Shown: positions 42,255 to 49,845 of the stretch, piece after piece
Position numbering within the stretch: the stretch's first letter is position 1
Layout of the letters: the number at the start of each line of letters is the position of its first letter
Origin: Streptomyces sp. HUAS MG91
GTDB lineage: Bacteria > Actinomycetota > Actinomycetes > Streptomycetales > Streptomycetaceae
Direction of reading: 5' to 3'
NCBI RefSeq assembly: GCF_040529335.1
Contig: NZ_CP159534.1
Location: 5,332,001-5,396,000, forward strand
DNA: 64,000 bases
Notes under the pieces: generated by a model
Seen by the model: only the letters and a program-made list of their open reading frames with translations
Databases searched by the model: none
Told to the model about the DNA's origin: nothing
Translations under genes and position numbers: made by a program

Positions 42255-43028
42255 GTGAACCTGCGGGACAGGCTGCGCGGCCTGCTGGTCAGGCTGTACG
42301 CACGCCGGGTCGAAGGCCATCTGGACCACGACCAGGTGCCCAAGCACATCGGCGTCATCATGGACGGCAACCGACGCTGGGCGAAGGCCGCCGGCTCCAC
42401 CCCGGCCCAGGGCCACCAGGCGGGCGCCGCCAAGATCGAGGAATTCCTCGGCTGGTGCAGCGAGACGGACGTCGAGGTCGTCACCCTGTGGCTGCTGTCG
42501 ACGGACAACTTCGACCGGCCCGCCGAAGAACTGGTGCCGCTGCTCGGCATCATCGAGGACACCGTCCGCGCCCTCGCGGCCGACGGCCGCTGGCGCGTCC
42601 ACCACGTGGGCACCCCCGACATCCTCCCCGAGGGCATGCAGGGCATCCTCAAGGAGGCCGAGGAGGCCACCGCCCACCGCGACGGAATACTGGTCAACGT
42701 CGCGATCGGCTACGGCGGCCGCCAGGAGATCGCCGACGCCGTCCGCTCGATGGTCCTGGACGCCGGGGACAAGGGGCAGTCGATCGAGGAGCTGGCCGAC
42801 GCCGTCTCCGTCGACCTGATCGGCGAGCACCTCTACACCAAGGCCCAGCCCGACCCCGACCTCGTCATCCGCACCAGCGGCGAGCAGCGCCTGTCGGGCT
42901 TCATGCTCTGGCAGACGGCCCACTCCGAGTACTACTTCTGTGAAGTCTTCTGGCCGGCGTTCCGGAAGGTCGACTTCCTGCGCGCGATGCGCGACTACGC
43001 CGCCCGGCACCGGCGTTTCGGCGGCTGA
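42255..43028 (+). CDS. uppS: cis-Prenyl (undecaprenyl-type) diphosphate synthase
   Basis: 257 residues, full length for the UppS family, which extends farnesyl or related diphosphates with IPP to the C50/C55 lipid carrier of wall synthesis. The catalytic Asp is in HIGVIMDGNRRWAKAAG (about residues 33-49), followed by GHQAGAAKIEEFLGWC. The IPP-binding C terminus is DLVIRTSGEQRLSGFMLWQ and HSEYYFCEVFWPAFRK. GTG 42255 follows GGAGGGGCAAAAGACC. Chain length (C50 or C55) cannot be told here. Monocistronic by spacing. Confidence 0.93.
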   Translation: MNLRDRLRGLLVRLYARRVEGHLDHDQVPKHIGVIMDGNRRWAKAAGSTPAQGHQAGAAKIEEFLGWCSETDVEVVTLWLLSTDNFDRPAEELVPLLGIIEDTVRALAADGRWRVHHVGTPDILPEGMQGILKEAEEATAHRDGILVNVAIGYGGRQEIADAVRSMVLDAGDKGQSIEELADAVSVDLIGEHLYTKAQPDPDLVIRTSGEQRLSGFMLWQTAHSEYYFCEVFWPAFRKVDFLRAMRDYAARHRRFGG

Positions 43029-43366
43029 GCCTCCCTCGCCCGGGGCGCACCCGGGGGACGTACGACATCAGGAGTTAACGCACGCGCCGTCCTATGCCCT
43101 GGCATGGCTGCGCGTGTTCGAGGGAATAACCCTCCCAGGTCGGTGCCCGCACCAAGGACACCGCATCTCAGCGGGCGGCACGGGGCCGCCCGCCCGGGAG
43201 GCCCTTTGCACCAGGACGACCGCACACGAATCCGTGCGGATGACGACTTGGAGGGCCGGCTCTCGGCCCGCGCAGCGGTGCCGACGACCGGCAGCCTTCG
43301 CCGGTGTCCCCGGCCCAGAAACTCCTCCGTCGCTCCCCGACCTCATCCGAGGGGGTACGTCCTTCC
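43029..43366 (+). other. 338-base leader between uppS and phoH
   Basis: No coding bias. Several short stems are visible, for example GGGCGGC-N5-GCCGCCC (about 43175-43193), CCGCAC-N8-GTGCGG (about 43221-43240) and ACCGGC-N7-GCCGGT near 43287-43306. A long structured 5' leader for phoH is possible. I cannot match a known riboswitch. Confidence 0.35.
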
Positions 43367-44692
43367 GTGGTGACCAGCAACAAGCGCCTGCGCAAGCCCG
43401 AACGGCGCACTTATGTTCTCGACACCAGCGTCCTGCTGGCCGATCCCAACGCCATGACCCGCTTCGACGAGCACGAAGTCGTGCTGCCGATCGTCGTGGT
43501 CACGGAGTTGGAGGCCAAACGGCACCATCCCGAGCTCGGGTACTTCGCCCGGCAGGCCCTGCGCCTGCTCGACGACTACCGGGTTCGCTACGGACGCCTG
43601 GACGCCCCGATCCCCACCGGAGACGTGGGCGGAACGCTGCGCGTCGAGCTCAACCACTCCGACCCCTCCGTGCTCCCGGCCGGTTACCGCCTGGGCGACA
43701 ACGATTCCCGCATCCTGGCGGTGGCCCGCAATCTGCAGGCCGAAGGGCTCGACGTCACCGTCGTGTCGAAGGATCTCCCGCTCAGGATCAAGGCGTCGTC
43801 GGTCGGGCTCCTCGCCGAGGAGTACCGCGCCGAACTCGCCATCACGGACTCCGGTTTCACCGGAATGTCCGAACTGACCCTCGCCGGGGAACAGGTCGAC
43901 CTGCTCTTCGAGGAGGAGACGCTCTACGTTCCCGAGGCCGCCGACCTCCCGGTGCACACCGGACTGACGATCCACTCCGAGCGCGGCAAGGCCCTCGGCC
44001 GGGTCACGCCGGAGGGCAACGTCCGTCTGGTGCGCGGCGACCGGGAGGCCTTCGGGCTCAAGGGGCGCAGCGCCGAGCAGCGGATCGCGCTCGATCTGCT
44101 GCTCGACCCGGACATCGGCATCGTCTCCATGGGCGGCCGGGCCGGCACCGGCAAGTCCGCGCTCGCGCTCTGCGCGGGCCTGGAGGCCGTCCTGGAGCGG
44201 CGCCAGCACAAGAAGGTGATGGTCTTCCGTCCGCTGTACGCGGTCGGCGGCCAGGAACTCGGCTATCTGCCCGGCAGCGAGGCCGAGAAGATGGGGCCGT
44301 GGGCGCAGGCCGTCTTCGACACCCTCTCGGCCGTGACGACCCGGGACGTCATCGAGGAGATCACCGCCCGCGGCATGCTGGAGGTCCTGCCGCTCACCCA
44401 CATCCGCGGCCGCTCGCTGCACGACGCGTTCGTGATCGTGGACGAGGCCCAGTCCCTGGAGCGCAACGTCCTGCTGACGGTGCTCTCCCGCATCGGGGCG
44501 AACTCGCGTGTCGTCCTCACCCACGACGTCGCCCAGCGCGACAACCTGCGGGTCGGCCGGTACGACGGTGTCGTCGCCGTCGTCGAGAAACTGAAGGGCC
44601 ATCCGCTGTTCGCGCACGTCACACTGACGCGCTCGGAGCGGTCGCAGATCGCGGCCCTGGTGACTGAAATGCTGGAGGACGTCCAGATTTAA
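43367..44692 (+). CDS. phoH: PhoH-family ATPase with N-terminal PIN domain (PhoH2 type)
   Basis: 441 residues. An N-terminal PIN-type ribonuclease domain ([18 protein letters not shown] with catalytic Asp, [33 protein letters not shown]) is fused to a PhoH ATPase domain (Walker [17 protein letters not shown] at about 258-273; [26 protein letters not shown] with Walker B). PhoH2 proteins are RNA-unwinding ribonucleases. Two adjacent GTGs (43367 and 43370) are possible starts, GAGGGGG lying 11 bases upstream. The PIN-PhoH order is the normal actinobacterial form, not a new fusion. Confidence 0.92.
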   Translation: MVTSNKRLRKPERRTYVLDTSVLLADPNAMTRFDEHEVVLPIVVVTELEAKRHHPELGYFARQALRLLDDYRVRYGRLDAPIPTGDVGGTLRVELNHSDPSVLPAGYRLGDNDSRILAVARNLQAEGLDVTVVSKDLPLRIKASSVGLLAEEYRAELAITDSGFTGMSELTLAGEQVDLLFEEETLYVPEAADLPVHTGLTIHSERGKALGRVTPEGNVRLVRGDREAFGLKGRSAEQRIALDLLLDPDIGIVSMGGRAGTGKSALALCAGLEAVLERRQHKKVMVFRPLYAVGGQELGYLPGSEAEKMGPWAQAVFDTLSAVTTRDVIEEITARGMLEVLPLTHIRGRSLHDAFVIVDEAQSLERNVLLTVLSRIGANSRVVLTHDVAQRDNLRVGRYDGVVAVVEKLKGHPLFAHVTLTRSERSQIAALVTEMLEDVQI

Positions 44693-44709
44693 GGAAGTTC
44701 GCCCCGATA

Positions 44710-44750
44710 GGCGCCGTCCGGAGAAGCCAGAGAGCTTAGCCGGGCGGCGT
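44710..44750 (+). terminator. Probable terminator of phoH
   Basis: GCCGTCCGG (44713-44721) pairs with CCGGGCGGC (44740-44748), one G-U pair, loop 18 bases, 20 bases after the phoH stop. Confidence 0.55.
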
Positions 44751-45100
44751 CTGCGTGCGCGGGCGTTTCCTGAATTCCCCTGCGCCAAACGGGGTGTGAC
44801 CTTTCCCACGCAACGCAGAATTGCCTAGCGGCGTCCGAATACGGCAGAGTCACGGTCCTGTCAGGCCCCGCATACGACACTTGCGTACCCCCAGCGGTAC
44901 AGAACCACCGCAGTACCAGCTGCACCCTGAACTCCATACCGGCCGTCGTATGCCGCCCGCGCACCACGCGGCGCTCCCCGCAAAGGAGTTGCCCACCGGG
45001 CCCGTGCCTCCCGTGACCCCGCAGTTGGGAGGCCAGCGTCAGGGGCACGATTGCGTCCGCGATGGTCACACTCAAGCGGGCGATGCTGGAAGGAAACCGT
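44751..45100 (+). other. 350-base upstream region of the lytic transglycosylase
   Basis: No convincing gene. It contains repeated GCGGTAC/GTACCAG-like short elements (about 44896-44925) and purine-rich AAAGGAG at about 44980-44987 without a coupled reading frame of good codon use. I looked for the ydaO (c-di-AMP) riboswitch, common before Streptomyces wall hydrolases, and did not find its conserved blocks. It probably contains the promoter and a long leader. Confidence 0.35.
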
Positions 45101-45808
45101 GTGAGCCGGATTTCGGTCCGGGGATTCGCAGTGGCTTCGGCCACCGCGGTCACCACTGTCGGCGCCGTCGTGGGTGTTGCCTCGGGCAGCACCGCTCAGC
45201 CTGCCGAGGCTGAGGCCACGGCGAGCGACGCGACCCTCCTCGCCGACATACCCGCGGGCCAGCAGGCCCAGGTTCAGACCTCGTCCCTCGAGCAGCAGGC
45301 TCAGACGCAGGCCATCGCCGCGGACAACGCTGCGCAGAAGACGGCGGAGGAGGCGGCCCGCAAGAAGGCCGCCGAGGACGCCGTCGCGAAGCAGCAGGCC
45401 GCGCAGGAGGCGAAGGAGAAGGCCGAGAAGGAGGCCAAGGAGCGCGAGGAGGCCAAGAAGGCCGCCAGCCGCTCCGAGACCCGCGACGCCTCCAGCTTCG
45501 CCACGCAGTCCTCGTACTCCGTCGCCCAGATCCAGGCGATGGCGCGTCAGATGGTGCCGGCCGGCCAGTTCCAGTGCTTCAGCAACATCGTGAACCACGA
45601 GTCGAGCTGGAACTACCGGGCCACCAACGCCTCGTCGGGCGCCTACGGTCTCTTCCAGGCACTGCCCGCGTCCAAGTACTCCTCCGCGGGCGCGGACTGG
45701 CAGACCAACCCGGCCACCCAGATCAAGTGGGGGCTGAACTACATGGACTCGCGATACGGCAGCCCGTGTGACGCCTGGTCCTTCTGGCAGGCCAACAGCT
45801 GGTACTAG
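45101..45808 (+). CDS. Secreted lytic transglycosylase (SLT domain) with coiled-coil
   Basis: 235 residues. A signal peptide (SRISVRGFAVASATAVTTVG...) is followed by a 90-residue Ala/Gln/Lys/Glu-rich coiled coil (QQAQTQAIAADNAAQ, KEKAEKEAKEREEAKKAA) and a C-terminal transglycosylase domain: IVNHESSWNYRATNASSGAYGLFQALPA has the catalytic Glu and the GLFQ motif. It cuts peptidoglycan outside the cell; the coiled coil probably spaces it from the wall. Start GTG 45101 with GGAAGGAAACC before it; ATG 45062 would add 13 residues. A perfect 17-bp terminator follows. Confidence 0.87.
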   Translation: MSRISVRGFAVASATAVTTVGAVVGVASGSTAQPAEAEATASDATLLADIPAGQQAQVQTSSLEQQAQTQAIAADNAAQKTAEEAARKKAAEDAVAKQQAAQEAKEKAEKEAKEREEAKKAASRSETRDASSFATQSSYSVAQIQAMARQMVPAGQFQCFSNIVNHESSWNYRATNASSGAYGLFQALPASKYSSAGADWQTNPATQIKWGLNYMDSRYGSPCDAWSFWQANSWY

Positions 45809-45829
45809 GACGCGTTCGCGTTCAACCTT

Positions 45830-45866
45830 CCGGAGCCCCTCACCGTCTTACGGTGAGGGGCTCCGG
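45830..45866 (+). terminator. Terminator of the transglycosylase gene
   Basis: A perfect 17-bp stem (CCGGAGCCCCTCACCGT with its complement) and a 3-base CTT loop, 22 bases after the stop. Confidence 0.9.
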
Positions 45867-45961
45867 CCGTACCAGCATGTACGGTCGGTGTGAAAAGTGC
45901 CCCAGGGGGAACTGGGGGTGCTGCCACGGGGACCCCCGCGGGGGAAATCAGAGGACGGATC

Positions 45962-47323
45962 ATGTCGCGAGTTCCAGGCTGGCTCGGCCGTGTAGGGGCC
46001 GGAATCAGCAAGGTCGGCGAGCGCCTGGACGAGCGCAGGGCCGAGGCGGAGCGGGACGGGGACGGCGACCTGCCGACACCGCAGCCCGCGGCATCGGCGA
46101 AGGCGGCCGCACCGGCGCCGGACTCGCCCGCGAACGACCGGGTGCCCGCGCCGCCCGCCTACGCCCCGGCCGTGACGTCCCGGCCCGAGCCCGTCGCCGC
46201 GGTGCCCTGGGGGCTGCGCGTCGCCGCCGAGGCCGGCTGGCGGCTGCTGATCCTCGCGGGCGCGCTCTGGGTCCTGATGAAGGTCATCAGCTCCGTACAG
46301 CTGGTGGTGTTCGCGTTCGTCGCGGCGCTGCTCATCACGGCGCTGCTCCAGCCGACGGTGGCCCGGCTGCGCCGGCACGGGGTGCCGCGCGGGCTCGCGA
46401 CGGCGCTCACCGCGATCCTCGGCTTCGTCATCATGGGGCTCGTCGGCTGGTTCGTGGTCTGGCAGGTCCAGGAGAACATCGACACGCTCTCCGACCAGGT
46501 CCAGGACGGCATCGACGAGTTGCGCAAGTGGCTGCTCAACAGCCCGTTCCACGTCACCGAGGACCAGATCAACGACATCGCGAAGCAGCTGCGCGACGCG
46601 ATCGGCGCGAACACGAACGAGATCACCACGGCGGGCCTGGAGGGCGTCACCGTCATCGTCGAGGCGATGACCGGCATCCTGCTGGCGATGTTCTCGACGC
46701 TGTTCCTGCTCTACGACGGCAAGCGCATCTGGGAGTGGACGCTCAAGCTCGTCCCGGCGCAGGCCCGGCCGGGCATCGCGGGGGCGGGGCCGCGGGCGTG
46801 GCGCACGCTCACCGCGTACGTCCGCGGGACCGTCATAGTCGCCCTCATCGACGCCATCTTCATCGGCCTCGGCATCTTCTTCCTCGGCGTGCCGATGGCG
46901 GTGCCGCTCGCCGTCTTCATCTTCCTGTTCGCGTTCATCCCGCTCGTCGGCGCCGTCGTGTCGGGGGCGCTCGCCGTGGTGGTGGCGCTGGTGACGCAGG
47001 GCGTGTTCACTGCCGTGATGGTGCTGGTCGTCGTGCTCGCCGTGCAGCAGATCGAGGGGCACATCCTCCAGCCGTTCATCCTCGGGCGGGCCGTACGGGT
47101 GCATCCGCTGGCGGTCGTGCTCGCCGTCGCCACCGGGAGCATGGTCTCCGGGATCGGCGGCGCCGTCGTCGCCGTGCCGCTCGTCGCCGTCACCAACACC
47201 GTGGTGGGGTACCTCCGGAGCTGGTCCCAGGAGGCCTCCCTCCGCCACGCCCCGTCCCCCCGCGGCGCCACCGCCACCCCGGTCGCCCCGGTGGACCCGC
47301 CATCGAGCGCGCCCGAAGACTGA
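45962..47323 (+). CDS. AI-2E (DUF20/PerM) family transporter
   Basis: 453 residues. A disordered Pro/Ala N terminus (about 1-85) precedes seven or eight spans: WRLLILAGALWVLMKVI, LVVFAFVAALLITALL, LGFVIMGLVGWFVVW; then an outside domain rich in Asp/Glu (QENIDTLSDQVQDGIDEL), the family motif ILLAMFSTLFLLYDGKRI, and C-terminal spans with GVPMAVPLAVFIFLFAFIPLVGA and QQIEGHILQPFILGRAV. The EGHxLQP and PLVGA motifs define the family, whose members export small signals or act as Na+/H+ antiporters. The substrate cannot be told. ATG 45962 with GAGGA upstream. Confidence 0.87.
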   Translation: MSRVPGWLGRVGAGISKVGERLDERRAEAERDGDGDLPTPQPAASAKAAAPAPDSPANDRVPAPPAYAPAVTSRPEPVAAVPWGLRVAAEAGWRLLILAGALWVLMKVISSVQLVVFAFVAALLITALLQPTVARLRRHGVPRGLATALTAILGFVIMGLVGWFVVWQVQENIDTLSDQVQDGIDELRKWLLNSPFHVTEDQINDIAKQLRDAIGANTNEITTAGLEGVTVIVEAMTGILLAMFSTLFLLYDGKRIWEWTLKLVPAQARPGIAGAGPRAWRTLTAYVRGTVIVALIDAIFIGLGIFFLGVPMAVPLAVFIFLFAFIPLVGAVVSGALAVVVALVTQGVFTAVMVLVVVLAVQQIEGHILQPFILGRAVRVHPLAVVLAVATGSMVSGIGGAVVAVPLVAVTNTVVGYLRSWSQEASLRHAPSPRGATATPVAPVDPPSSAPED

Positions 47324-47351
47324 GGCACGGGCCGCGCGCAGCGCATGCCTT

Positions 47352-47384
47352 CAGGGGCGCGGGGACCTGCGCGACCAGCCCCCA
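47352..47384. repeat. Interspersed element, half unit
   Basis: GGGGCGCGGGGACCTGCGCG then ACCAGCCCCCA, a one-base variant of the family core, between the convergent AI-2E-type exporter and ahpD genes. Confidence 0.75.
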
Positions 47385-47415
47385 CCGGGCCGCACGTGAC
47401 CACGAGACGCAAAAA

Positions 47416-47450
47416 GGTCGGCCCCGGCACAGGAAGTGCCGGGGCCGACC
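47416..47450 (-). terminator. Terminator of the ahpC-ahpD operon
   Basis: GGTCGGCCCCGGCAC and GTGCCGGGGCCGACC form a perfect 15-bp stem with an AGGAA loop. Five A residues precede it on the plus strand and become a U tract for the minus-strand transcript, which ends 12 bases after ahpD. Confidence 0.9.
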
Positions 47451-47461
47451 AGTAAGCCCGG

Positions 47462-47992
47462 TTACGCCAGGATGGCCTCGGCGTCGAGAGTGACCGCCAC
47501 CGCCTGAATGACGGACGCGATCTTGAACGCCTCCTGCACGATCTCCCGGTCGACCCCGGCCTTGCGGAGCACCTGCTCGTGCGAGTCGAGGCACATCCCG
47601 CAGCCGTTGATCGCGGAGACCGCGAACGACCACAGCTCGAAGTCGACCTTGTCGACGCCGGGGTTGCCGATGACGTTCATCCGCAGACCGGCGCGCATCG
47701 TCCCGTACTCGTTGTCCGAGAGCAGGTGACGCGTCCGGTAGAAGACGTTGTTCATCGACATGACGGCGGCAGCCGACTTCGCGGCCTTGAACGCCTCCGG
47801 CGACAGGTTCGCCTCGGCCTCCGGCGCCAGCTCGCGCAGCACGTGCGGCGAGCGGGACGCGATGGCCGTGGCCAGGACCGTGCCCCACAGCTGCTGCTGC
47901 GGGAGGTCCGAGTTGCCGATGACCGAGCCCAGGTTGAGCTTCAGGTCCTTGGCGTAGTCCGGTATCGCGGACTTCAGTTCGTCGAGAGCCAT
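47462..47992 (-). CDS. ahpD: Alkyl hydroperoxidase AhpD
   Basis: 176 residues. The CxxC catalytic pair with its proton-relay His is in [18 protein letters not shown] (about residues 130-137), and the general acid Glu region is upstream. AhpD reduces peroxides directly or recycles AhpC with lipoamide-type donors in actinobacteria. It lies 16 bases after ahpC in the same operon. The start ATG 47992 follows GGAGGG. Divergent oxyR upstream of ahpC is the expected regulator of the pair under peroxide. Confidence 0.95.
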   Translation of the reverse strand: MALDELKSAIPDYAKDLKLNLGSVIGNSDLPQQQLWGTVLATAIASRSPHVLRELAPEAEANLSPEAFKAAKSAAAVMSMNNVFYRTRHLLSDNEYGTMRAGLRMNVIGNPGVDKVDFELWSFAVSAINGCGMCLDSHEQVLRKAGVDREIVQEAFKIASVIQAVAVTLDAEAILA

Positions 47993-48008
47993 GTCAGAAC
48001 CCTCCTGT

Positions 48009-48563
48009 TCACTCGCCCGAGAGCAGCGCGACCGGGTCCAGGGTCTCGTCGCCCTTGCTCCAGTTGCACGGGCAGAGCTCGTCCGTCTGGAGGGCGTCGA
48101 GGACCCGCAGGACCTCCTTGGGGTTACGGCCGACGGAGCCGGCGGTCACCATCGTGAACTGGATCTCGTTGTTCTGGTCGACGATGAAGACGGCGCGCTG
48201 CGCGAAGCCGTCCTCGCCCTCGATGCCGAGGTCACGCATGAGCTCGTGCTTCGAGTCGGCCAGCATCGGGAAGGGCAGGTCCGTCAGGTCCGGGTGGTCC
48301 TTGCGCCAGGCGTGGTGCACGAACTCGGAGTCGCCGGAGAAGCCGAGGACCTGGGCGTCACGGTCGGCGAACTCGTCGTTCAGCTTGCCGAAGGCGGCGA
48401 TCTCGGTGGGGCACACGAAGGTGAAGTCCTTGGGCCACGCGAACACGATCTTCCACTTGCCCTCGTAGGTCTTGTGGTTGATCTGCTCGAACTCCTGGCC
48501 CTTCTCCAGCGAGACGCAGGCGGTCAGGTCGAACTCGGGGAACTTGTCACCGACAGTGAGCAC
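48009..48563 (-). CDS. ahpC: Alkyl hydroperoxide reductase subunit C (2-Cys peroxiredoxin)
   Basis: 184 residues. The peroxidatic Cys is in [14 protein letters not shown] (about residue 58) and the resolving Cys in [14 protein letters not shown] (about 164-172). It reduces H2O2 and organic peroxides in the cytosol. The start is GTG 48563 with AAGGAGAG upstream. A near-perfect inverted repeat lies in the leader (48581-48609). It is transcribed divergently from oxyR, with 134 bases between starts, the normal arrangement for peroxide-inducible ahpCD control. Confidence 0.96.
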   Translation of the reverse strand: MLTVGDKFPEFDLTACVSLEKGQEFEQINHKTYEGKWKIVFAWPKDFTFVCPTEIAAFGKLNDEFADRDAQVLGFSGDSEFVHHAWRKDHPDLTDLPFPMLADSKHELMRDLGIEGEDGFAQRAVFIVDQNNEIQFTMVTAGSVGRNPKEVLRVLDALQTDELCPCNWSKGDETLDPVALLSGE

Positions 48564-48580
48564 ACGCTCTCCTTGCAGCT

Positions 48581-48609
48581 AGAAAGGTCCCTTTTTGGGG
48601 GACTTTTCT
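48581..48609 (-). promoter_or_regulatory. Hairpin in the ahpC leader
   Basis: AGAAAGGTCCC (48581-48591) and GGGACTTTTCT (48599-48609) are complementary with one G-T position and a 7-base loop. It sits 18 bases upstream of the ahpC start codon. It may be an operator overlapping the transcription start or an mRNA leader stem. Confidence 0.4.
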
Positions 48610-48697
48610 GTGGGTTGGACTGTGATTGATCGTGGCACAGAGTGCATTGATTACGGAAATAGCTAGACTCGGTCGTGTTGATCGGAGGTGGCTATCA

Positions 48698-49660
48698 GTG
48701 GCCGTCAGCAAGGGAAAGCCCGCAGGTGGGCGGCGCAGGCAGCCGAGCCTGGCGCAGATGCGGGCGTTCGCCGCGGTCGCGGAGCATCTGCACTTCCGGG
48801 ACGCCGCGGCGGCGATCGGGATGAGCCAGCCCGCCCTGTCGGGAGCCGTGTCGGCCCTGGAGGAGGTGCTGGGGGTGACCCTTGTCGAGCGTACGACGAG
48901 AAAGGTGCTGCTCTCGCCCGCCGGGGAGCGGATCGCGGTGCGGGCGCGCGCCGTGCTCGACGAGGTCGGGGCGCTGCTGGAGGAGGCCGAGTCGGTCCGG
49001 GCGCCGTTCACGGGCGCGCTGCGGCTCGGGGTGATCCCGACCGTGGCGCCCTATCTGCTGCCGACCGTGCTGCGGCTCGTCCACGAGACGTATCCGGAGC
49101 TGGATCTCCAGGTGCACGAGGAGCAGACCTCGTCGCTGGTCGAGGGGCTCGGAGCCGGGCGGCTCGACCTGCTGCTGCTCGCCGTGCCGCTCGGGGTGCC
49201 CGGGGTCGAGGAACTCCCGCTGTTCGACGAGGACTTCGTGCTCGTCACGCCGATGGAGCACTGGCTGGGCGGGCGGGAGGGGATTCCGCGCGAGGCGCTG
49301 CGCGAGCTGAATCTGCTGCTGCTCGACGAGGGGCACTGTCTGCGCGATCAGGCGCTGGACATCTGCCGGGAGGCGGGTCGTGGTGACGTTCCCGTCACCA
49401 CGACCGCCGCCGGGCTCGCCACGCTGGTCCAACTCGTCGCCGGCGGGCTCGGGGTGACCCTGCTGCCGCGGACCGCTGTGGCCGTCGAGACCAGTCGCAG
49501 CAGTCAGTTGCTGACCGGGTACTTCGCCGAGCCCGCGCCCACGCGCAGGGTGGCTCTGGCCATGCGCGCCGGCGCGGCTCGCGCCGCGGAGTACCGGGAG
49601 TTGGGTTCTGCTCTGCGGGACGCGCTGCGGGGGTTGCCCGTTCGGATACTGGGGGGTTGA
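48698..49660 (+). CDS. oxyR: Peroxide-sensing LysR-family regulator OxyR
   Basis: 320 residues. N-terminal LysR helix-turn-helix (QMRAFAAVAEHLHFRDAAAAIGMSQPALSGAVSALEE), then the effector domain with the redox cysteines in LDEGHCLRDQALDICREAG, nine residues apart, as in OxyR (C199/C208). The presence of both cysteines and divergence from ahpC make OxyR firm. It activates ahpCD on oxidation, binding in the intergenic region that also contains AATAGCTAG-type dyads. GTG 48698 with GGAGG nine bases before it; an upstream in-frame start near 48626 would add 24 non-conserved residues. Confidence 0.95.
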   Translation: MAVSKGKPAGGRRRQPSLAQMRAFAAVAEHLHFRDAAAAIGMSQPALSGAVSALEEVLGVTLVERTTRKVLLSPAGERIAVRARAVLDEVGALLEEAESVRAPFTGALRLGVIPTVAPYLLPTVLRLVHETYPELDLQVHEEQTSSLVEGLGAGRLDLLLLAVPLGVPGVEELPLFDEDFVLVTPMEHWLGGREGIPREALRELNLLLLDEGHCLRDQALDICREAGRGDVPVTTTAAGLATLVQLVAGGLGVTLLPRTAVAVETSRSSQLLTGYFAEPAPTRRVALAMRAGAARAAEYRELGSALRDALRGLPVRILGG

Positions 49661-49688
49661 GATTCTGCGCGTGGCCGGCCGCGGGTTC

Positions 49689-49747
49689 GTCGTGGCTGGT
49701 CGCGCCCACGCGGCGGAGCCGCACATCGACACGGCCCCGCGCCCCTG
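49689..49747. repeat. 59-base direct repeat, copy 1
   Basis: Begins GTCGTGGCTGGTCGCGCCCA and ends CCCCGCGCCCCTG; it differs from copy 2 (49781-49839) at four positions. It contains GCGGC-GGA-GCCGC as an inner stem and the GCGCCCC end of the interspersed element. It lies after oxyR, before the convergent permease gene. Confidence 0.8.
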
Positions 49748-49780
49748 ATGGGGTTCCCGTTCGTGGTCGACTGCTGCGCC

Positions 49781-49839
49781 GTCGTGGCTGCTCGCGCCCA
49801 CGCGGCGGAGCCGCACATCGATACAGCCCCGCGCCCCTT
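49781..49839. repeat. 59-base direct repeat, copy 2
   Basis: Same 59-base unit as 49689-49747, offset 92 bases, four substitutions. The inner GCGGC/GCCGC stem is unchanged. It ends 6 bases before the permease stop codon. Confidence 0.8.
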
Positions 49840-49845
49840 GCGGGG

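Noticed and set aside
44751..45100. ydaO (c-di-AMP) riboswitch before the transglycosylase
   Set aside because: Expected from other Streptomyces wall hydrolases, but I could not find its conserved sequence blocks.
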